Positions 57,325 to 64,000 of a DNA stretch of 64,000 nt are shown piece by piece. The stretch covers positions 1 through 64,000 of the forward strand of contig ML991853.1 of the NCBI GenBank assembly GCA_010094025.1, written 5' to 3'. Below the pieces are notes generated by a model. That model was given only the letters and a program-made list of their open reading frames with translations. It was not told the origin of the DNA and searched no databases. The stretch comes from Viridothelium virens (Eukaryota; Ascomycota; Dothideomycetes; Trypetheliales; Trypetheliaceae). The number at the start of each line of letters is the position of its first letter. Within the stretch, counting starts at the first letter, position 1. The translations under genes and the position numbers were made by a program.

Positions 57325-58524
57325 TTAAAGTTCTCCGTGACGAGGTCCAATTGCAGGCCAAGTCGTAGGCTTCGGTCGTCTGTCTATTCCAGCAAACTCA
57401 TCTGCCTTCTTTCTTATCTCCTCACATTCTGGCGGCTCGTTGCAATCGGTTTGCTGACTTTCAAGCGCGTCCTTCGCAGCTAGCGCGGCGCCGAGAGCTA
57501 GAATATGTTTCTTTGGAAGATGAGGATGGTCGTCCGAAAAAGAGCTAGCGTGTGAGCCCTGAATTGCATCAACGAATATGGGATCATTGGCATTGGCACC
57601 AGCAAGCATCAGCATGTTAGGTCTTTGTGAGGCGATGAATTGGTCGATCCACTCGGCCATCTCCTTAGACGTGAGATCCTTCCTCACTGAAAACGCGATT
57701 GGGTCTGAGAATACGCTTATTAGCGGTGTCTTGGCTACTGATGCTGTGGCCACGCCATCATTGTATTCAAGGACCGATATGCGGCCAGGACCTGTACAAT
57801 CGAAGGCTTCGTAGCTAATACGACACAACTCGTAGCCAGCTGCAGTATATGCACAAGAGGGCGTACTTTCCATTCTAACTAATCTGCGAAATGTTTTTTG
57901 TACAGCATCGAGAATGTGGCAGGCTTCCTCGGTGGCTGCGAGCCAGGAAGGTAGAACAATACCGACTGCTTTTTGAGCAAGTATCTCAGAGGTCATATCT
58001 TTGAAAGGTGGCAGAGCGAGGACGTGATTTTGTATTAACTGTGCCGTCGGATGCAAGGGAGTCGACTCCTCTGGCAGTGGCGCAATGGATGGCTGCCAGA
58101 GAAATTCATTCGTCCAGCGGATGCAGCTGACAAGGAAGCTTGGAAATGACGCATCGAACGGGGAAGGCTCACGGGGCGGACGAGGTCGATAGCACTTTGG
58201 CACAGCCTTCTGTATTTCCTGACCACTCGCCTGGTTGACTTTGGACTTCATCAAATTCTGATACTCCGTTGACGCGGCTAGGGTTCCAGTAGCTATCATG
58301 GAGCCATTATGGAAAGCAGCAGCTGAGGACCTAGCATCAAATTAGCGCAAACCTCGAATTGCAAAACCAGAAGCTCACAGTCTATTCAATGATATCTCAA
58401 TGCTGTAGGTCTCGCTCAAAAGATCATTTAGCTGAATGCATTCCCGACAATCGCAGGTCCCTGCGCTCGGCGCAAGAAGACAACAAACCCACAATAAGGC
58501 GATAGTGAAGATTTTAGATCGCAT
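57325..58524 (-). CDS. Secreted ASKHA-like (actin/Hsp70-fold) fungal protein of unknown function
   Basis: Exons 58379-58524 and 57325-58330; 383 aa. Exon 1 encodes a signal peptide (MRSKIFTIALLWVCCLLAPS) and a Cys pair (CDCREC). The remainder resembles fungal proteins with a degenerate sugar-kinase/Hsp70 fold: VGIVLPSWLAATEEACHILD, CAYTAAGYELCRIS, the second-lobe start GRISVLEYNDGVATAS (phosphate-loop-like), then PNMLMLAGANANDPIFVDAI and KKHILALGAALAAKDALE. The phosphate-binding residues are not convincingly conserved, so activity is uncertain. It faces the kinase-like pair tail-to-tail; a functional link is only a possibility. Confidence 0.65.
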
Positions 58525-59653
58525 GGCAAGTGAGCTGTTCGAAATCTACTCAGGCTTGCAAGGATGCTTCACTGTATTACTGAGCCTGAGGAAGTTGGGA
58601 ATTCCGGGGGGTAGTCGAACCGATGTGAAAGAGATAGATCTTGATGAAAAGACAATTTATTTACTCTATTTAGGGACCATTGAACAAGTGCGAGTGCTTG
58701 CGTAAGTAGCGTATCAGTCTGAGAGAGAGAGCCGAGTCAGCGCTGTTCTCTTTTCAGCTGGTAAATACGTATCGTAACTCAAATGCGCGACAGTAAAAGC
58801 TAGCCTATATTTGATTCTTCCATCCAGAGAAATCTTCCAAGCAATTGGCTCCGATAGCTGAGAGAACCTTTAATGACTCATGTAATATCAGAAGGCGGTA
58901 GTTATAAAGCTCGAGAATATCAATACGCAGTCACTTAGGCCAAGCGGGGGACTGTGCCTCTTGTGCCACATGGGTAGTAAGAAGAGCCAGATTATTTGGT
59001 CAATCCGCTGCTTATGACGTCAGAGAACAAGATGAACCAAGTGTGCTTTATTAATAACAGCAGCGGGCTGGCAACGACCATCCACGCAAGTGGTACTTGA
59101 TCAATGTTTTAGAGGACGCCGCATTCATCGCAGAACAAGGTTCGCTCTCTTAACAGAGAACAACACGGCCGAGCGACAGAGTAAGGCAAAAGGTGAAGCC
59201 GATCTATGCCTTGTTATAGGAGTCAACTGGTCGCCACGATCGTATTCCCGTGGGGATTTCACTATTCCGGAGATAATTGTTGATCGAATCTTTAGGAAAG
59301 AGTCATTCGTACACCAGGAGCCAGATTTTGTGCGGTAAGTCAAGGAAGCCAAGGGCCATATTAGCCTGAAGAGTTTGACTGATTGAAGAGGGAGCTGCTA
59401 AACAACTTCCTTCGGCTTGCGTAAGTTGTGGGTTGAATATCGCTGGAAGAGACTGGTTCTATCGACGATGTTCCAGGTCCCAAGATTGGGCGATATATGG
59501 GAATGCAGGCGCGGTGGCTAAATACACCAGTGGCCTGGCAATGTAATTCTGCTCTCACAGCCAGCTCCACGTCGCTCTCAGACTCAAATTTGCACATCGT
59601 ATGATACATGTTGCACGTCAGAAAAACCATGGGTATCGAAGCTATTGACAAAT
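58525..59653. other. Gene-free stretch
   Basis: About 1.1 kb: promoter of the ASKHA-like gene plus the 3' flank of the transporter gene. No supported gene. Confidence 0.45.
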
Positions 59654-61108
59654 CTAAGTGTGTTCAGGGGGCGCCTCTGGTAGCAAAGCGTCTGTCGTTG
59701 GTGTTTTTGCTTTCGTCCAATATTTCTGTAAAGGAGGACGAATCAGATCATTGAAGAGGAAAGTACCATAGACGAGGATAGCGAAACCAAGGAGTTGAAG
59801 CCATTTGAAGGACTCCCAGCCAAGGCCTAAGCTTACGATCCAAATGAAGAGCGTCCGGCAGGTATCGATTACAGAACGAGCCGTTGCGGAAATATTACGG
59901 GTAATCGCAAGACCGAAGGCATTAAAGCCGCTAGCGAGGTCAGTCATCAGTCCGGAGCAAGTCTTCCAAAAGACAAATAAAATAGGGAACAGGACTTACC
60001 CAATGCTGATCATGATGAGCACGCTCGTGACAGCAATAGTACGATTTTCAGCGACCTCTCTTAGTCCTTCGCTCGCATCGAAATATCCATAGCGCCCCTG
60101 AGGAGTACTTCCCACGGCGAGATGCAGTATGATCATTAGGATGACTGTGACAAGGAAGCCAAACAACCCTTCCCATCCCACGACTTTCAAGGGCTGCAGC
60201 GCATATCGTTCCATAATACTTTCTTCAACGACGAATTGCGTTGCTGTGAAAATTTGTCCGCCAGCGATCAACAATATCCCGATGATCGTATTTGCTACCG
60301 CAGAATCCGTGGCGATCTCCCCAGCCCTCTTCACCATACTTGACATTGCATGCTTGAGTTCAATGCTCTTGTCCATCATCACCATCATGTTTTCATTGGT
60401 GCCTTTTCCGTCCAAGTCCGGGACCTTTCCGTCGCCTTCGACAATGCCTGCTAGACCGACAACAGCGACGCCAAGTACAACGATGATCAGAGCGAACCAT
60501 TTGTACCAGCCCAGCCTCCTCTTCAAAAATACCACGGAAAAGAGGCCGACGAACAGAACAAGTGCGCCACGAGTCATTTGGTATATGGATGCAGCAACGA
60601 AGAGAAGACCGACATTCATACAGGTCGTGCCGGCAATGTCGCAGGAAGCAGGCAGCGCAAGTAAAATTGTTCGCCAGCCAGTCAGTGGCAGCCTTCCCTC
60701 ATCGTCAATTTGCTTCATTCCCGCACCGTTCTCGCCTTCCAAGCCATATCTCTCTTCCACTTCAGCGGCCTGATTGTTGTCATTGACCTCCGACTCAGCA
60801 TCCGGTGTATCGACTGCCGTGCTCGCATCGCTGATCGGCGCATATGATGCCGTCTCACCCTTGGTCGGATAAAATCGATTGAAGAGGAATATGCCGCCCA
60901 CGACGAGCCAGCATCCCATCTCGCCAACAAACATCTGTGCGGTCTGGATGACAGGTTGCTCGAATCGGTGCCGTTTCGATGGATCAGGGTTCGAGCAGTC
61001 GCGTACACACTGCAGGTCTTGGTATTTGGTAAGCAATGTATTGCAGACACCCGTCAAGAGCATCATTGCAACGAGGAAAGGGATGAGTGCTTGGACTGCG
61101 ATAGCCAT
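59654..61108 (-). CDS. DMT-superfamily transporter (SLC35F6/nucleotide-sugar-transporter-like)
   Basis: Polytopic membrane protein of the drug/metabolite transporter superfamily, exons 60000-61108 and 59654-59930, 461 aa. About ten hydrophobic helices are visible, starting with MAIAVQALIPFLVAMMLLTG. Family-like motifs are NTLLTKYQDL, FEQPVIQTAQMFVGEMGCWL, PASCDIAGTTCMNVGLLFVA, SIYQMTRGALVLFVGLFSVV and FLKRRLGWYKWFALIIVVLG in the first half. The second half has GGQIFTATQFVVEESIMERY, FNAFGLAITRNISATARSVI and DTCRTLFIWIVSLGLGWE. This matches the SLC35F6-type layout, usually in endomembranes; the substrate is unknown. The loops carry acidic inserts. The upstream extension of the frame (to 61249) looks like leader, so the Met at 61108 was chosen. 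Confidence 0.88.
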
Positions 61109-63242
61109 GGTCGATGCTGTAACGAGGGTAGCCCCGACAGATTCAAAGTGTAAAAGAAGATTTGGTGACCGAGTTGACCTCTCAAAGCCTTTTACCCATT
61201 CATGGTACGGAGTACAGAATAAATAGTTCGAGGCAGGTCGAGCTTGCAAGCACGCGAGAGGGTCACGATGGAGATGCAGATGATGAGGTGAAAGGCAGTG
61301 CTCTTAGACAGGCCCTACCTTATCGTGGTTAGGATCCGGGGATAAGCCTATCAAACAGCGTCCGCCGTTGATTGGCTAGATTCTCTCGATCTCATCCCCA
61401 TCCACGCCGAGAGATCACAAAGGAGGACAATCATCCCACGATGACTTTTTTGTTTATTTGTTTCTTATGATACTCGTTTAAGTATTTCGGCGTTGGACGC
61501 TTAGTATTAGTGAAATGTATCAAAGGCTTTCAGCGACTGACACCTTGGAAGGTTTGAACTCGATAACATTATGTTACAACCAACAGGCTAGATTGCGACT
61601 CGTTCAACTTCGAGTATTCAGCTGTATAGATTCCCTTGCTGCATTATGCAGTTTTCCATGTATTTCATAAGCTCTCTCAACCAGGTCAACGTCGGCACCG
61701 ATCCTGGGGCTTCAGCTGTGGTATATTGATACCATTTCACTGGCTTTCAGCACCTTCATAAGCGAAGGCTGCGCGCCTGTTCTTCGGTGCTTCTTGTGAA
61801 ACATCTGAGATAAAATGTTTCTAATTCGAATCCAATATTGTTGGACAGGCTGGAACCCTTTATCATGCAGATCTTCAAGACGATCACCGGTAATCTCCTA
61901 GCCACGTTCAGCCCAAAAGCTTTTGCAAAATACGCAACGGAGGTCTACCCATCTGTAGGACAGAGAGATAACGAAGTCAAAATCAGTTCACGCCGTTTAA
62001 CTTACACGAAAGCGCAAGCCGGATATCATAGAGCACAACCCAATAGTAGGAGCTCTCCCCGATTGAAAATGCTGTAAAACTAACGAATCCTAGAAAATTG
62101 GGCACCAAATATCAAAGATCAATCAGGCATGTTAAATAAAGAACAATGTGCCTCACAACCAAGTTCCCCTTTGATCAGAAGCTCCTCCGGATGATGCGTT
62201 GGGCTCCCTACAAACGAAGATATCCTTAGATGGCGTCACTGTCTTCGAGGAATTGACGGAGGACGAAGCTACAAACTAAACCGCCTCCTCAGAAGAGGCC
62301 AAAAAACTGATCGACTAATATGTAGGACAGACGCTCAATTCATGGGTTTTCATGCTGATGGATTCCTTAGCATTACTATTTTGCAGGCTTCGGGGCCAGT
62401 AGTCCATCCGATCCTGTGACCGATTCCCAAAAGAAAGTCATCTTTGGAGATGTCGATTTGTTGACAGTTCCTAGCCCGCGAGGCCAGAGCAATACCGACA
62501 CAGCTTCGAAAATGTAGTTCTCTGAAAACCTTGGTAGCTCACGCAAACACCTGGATTTGGTAAGAGCATCTCCTCCTTCTGCATGGGTGTCCTCATATAA
62601 AAGAGTGTCCTTTGCTCTGATTCGAAAGGACCTTACCCTACATTCAAGGACGTTCATCACGTGTTTATACCGTCCCTTGCTTCGAGACACAAAGGATTCC
62701 CTTGGCCCACACCTGTTGTTACTGTGTGTTCATGTTTTGTGTGTGTTGATTGTGAGACATCGCAAAAAATGGTCTCAAGCCAATCGTAGCTGCTCACCCG
62801 TCCGACCACCTGTCTACGGCCTTGGTGAGAAATGTAGATTATCTTGTAGAAGAGGGTCATATGCAACAAAGGGAAAGTCACGATTGAAGCAACATGCCAC
62901 TGGATAGTTTAGACGCAGCCTTTTCCCAACGCGCGTAGACAATGCAGGAAAATTCTACGGTGTTATTCGAGCGAACAGGTCATGAGACAGATTAATGCAC
63001 TTGATAAACGGTGATGATGGGGGAACAATGAGGCTCGGAGATAGCTCAAGCTCAGCTTCATAGGCACTAATCACAACAAACAGTTTTCCCACGTCACACG
63101 CTACCAAACGGCTTTTGCACGTAGTTAAAACATCTCCATCCCCACGAAAGCATAGAAAAGTACCTAGAGGTCGCGATTGTGACCGCAAGAAGACTTCTCG
63201 TTCCATTCCCCGAGAAAATCCCGTCATTCTACAAAGCCGAGA
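61109..63242. other. Gene-free stretch
   Basis: About 2.1 kb with no gene, RNA or repeat I can support. Frames at 61838-62077, 62376-62690 and 62557-62907 have no recognisable content. Confidence 0.45.
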
Positions 63243-64000
63243 ATGTCCTTCTCAAAGCCCTTCGAATTCCTCAACCTGCCGCAGGAGATCCGATGCATCA
63301 TATACGATATGATCGAAGACGAAGACGATGGCGAGGACGATGGCGAGGACTACACCCTTTTGGTAGAGACGATTACTTCGGGATATTGGGGGACTCCCAC
63401 ACTCTTCCACTTGGCAAAAACATGCACGCAAATCCGAGCTGAAATCATGCATCAGCTGGTCTATAGACCATGCATCTTTGTCCTGAAGGAGTATCCATAC
63501 TCGGAACATCTGGACCCATCCTCTCCCATCAATCACAGTCCCGTTCGACAATTCCTCAACGAGCTCTGCGAAACCGATAAACGCGAATTCGTTTCATGTC
63601 AAATACGTGTACGCGCTGACCCGTTCGCTGTCGCAAGTGGAGCTGTCGAACAGTTGCTGGACGAGATCCCAAATGCATCATATTTCATCACTGTAGCCTC
63701 GAATTTGGCGACTCGTCCCAGAGATATGAAGATTCTGGACACGGCAATAGAGGCAATTGAGAAGATTTTCCAGCATTATAGCCAGACCGGAGAGTCGATT
63801 CCAAACGAAGAGGAGATTCTAAGTCGGTTGAACGACAAAGTTCTATCTATTAATGACGAGCTCGTGGATATAGAAACCGCGTACGAAGTGACGGAGATGT
63901 CTGCAAGTATTCTGATGATGATCCACAATTGGAGGGCTCGCCTCGGCGGGGATGTTGAATACGGCCTCTGCGAACTTCGTGACCAGGGTTGGGATGTGAC
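63243..64000 (+). CDS. F-box-like protein, 5' part (continues beyond the window)
   Basis: Starts MSFSKPFEFLNLPQEIRCII, and the LNLPQEIRxxIY motif is the usual opening of fungal F-box-like proteins. The frame stays open to the window end (252 codons seen). An acidic duplication, EDEDDGEDDGED, comes from repeated GAC/GAT/GGC codons near 63315-63350. Then LAKTCTQIRAEIMHQLVYRP follows the F-box-like start, as in related fungal proteins where an F-box is followed by a 'RQIRxE' helix. No other domain can be called before the cut. An adaptor role in ubiquitin ligation is possible but unproven. Confidence 0.7.
   Translation, partial: MSFSKPFEFLNLPQEIRCIIYDMIEDEDDGEDDGEDYTLLVETITSGYWGTPTLFHLAKTCTQIRAEIMHQLVYRPCIFVLKEYPYSEHLDPSSPINHSPVRQFLNELCETDKREFVSCQIRVRADPFAVASGAVEQLLDEIPNASYFITVASNLATRPRDMKILDTAIEAIEKIFQHYSQTGESIPNEEEILSRLNDKVLSINDELVDIETAYEVTEMSASILMMIHNWRARLGGDVEYGLCELRDQGWDV

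Overview
The window looks like nuclear DNA of a filamentous ascomycete (Pezizomycotina). Most genes carry short GT-AG introns of about 47-134 nt. Gene density is one per 1.5-3 kb on both strands. There is a Zn2Cys6/fungal-MHR transcription factor, a Pal1 morphology protein and a DUF3074 protein, and one ~2.1 kb block is extremely AT- and TpA-rich, as RIP-mutated repeats are. I cannot fix the class from sequence alone; nothing here is bacterial, viral or organellar.

Layout. 1-2.3 kb: AT-rich RIP-like block ending in a cluster of 14-bp palindromes. 2.5-18.9 kb: conserved housekeeping and regulatory genes, namely ribosome biogenesis factor RLP24, a DUF3074 protein, an unknown F-box-like protein, an m-AAA protease subunit, a seven-exon Zn-cluster factor, an alpha/beta hydrolase and the TIM23 J-protein Pam18. 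19.1 kb: a tRNA-Leu(UAA) gene with a normal anticodon-loop intron plus a 53-nt D-loop insertion that has the signals of a spliceosomal intron. 20.5-25.8 kb: a divergent pair for cell-surface proteins (a GPI-anchored Ser/Thr-rich protein and a membrane-anchored pepsin-fold protein lacking a catalytic Asp). 25.8-34.8 kb: a gene-poor stretch holding a pyruvate-decarboxylase-family enzyme and an intradiol ring-cleavage dioxygenase, adjacent and co-oriented. 34.8-49.2 kb: conserved genes again, namely a complex I NDUFS5-like subunit, a Rad51 paralogue, Pal1, MED31, Pol III subunit RPC11, an ankyrin protein and MED15. 49.2-64 kb: an accessory-looking part with two tandem, diverged kinase-like (APH-fold) genes that are each interrupted once near the C-terminus, a secreted ASKHA-like protein, a DMT-family transporter and the 5' part of an F-box-like gene that runs off the window.

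Exon structures were worked out by hand from protein-family continuity and splice-site phase. In every multi-exon model the exon lengths sum to a multiple of three and conserved motifs run across the junctions. Several genes have tiny first exons (5, 9, 10 and 12 nt), and in one the ATG itself appears to be split by an intron. The strongest candidate for something undescribed is the tRNA gene with a GT-AG intron-like D-loop insertion; the disrupted kinase-like pair comes second.
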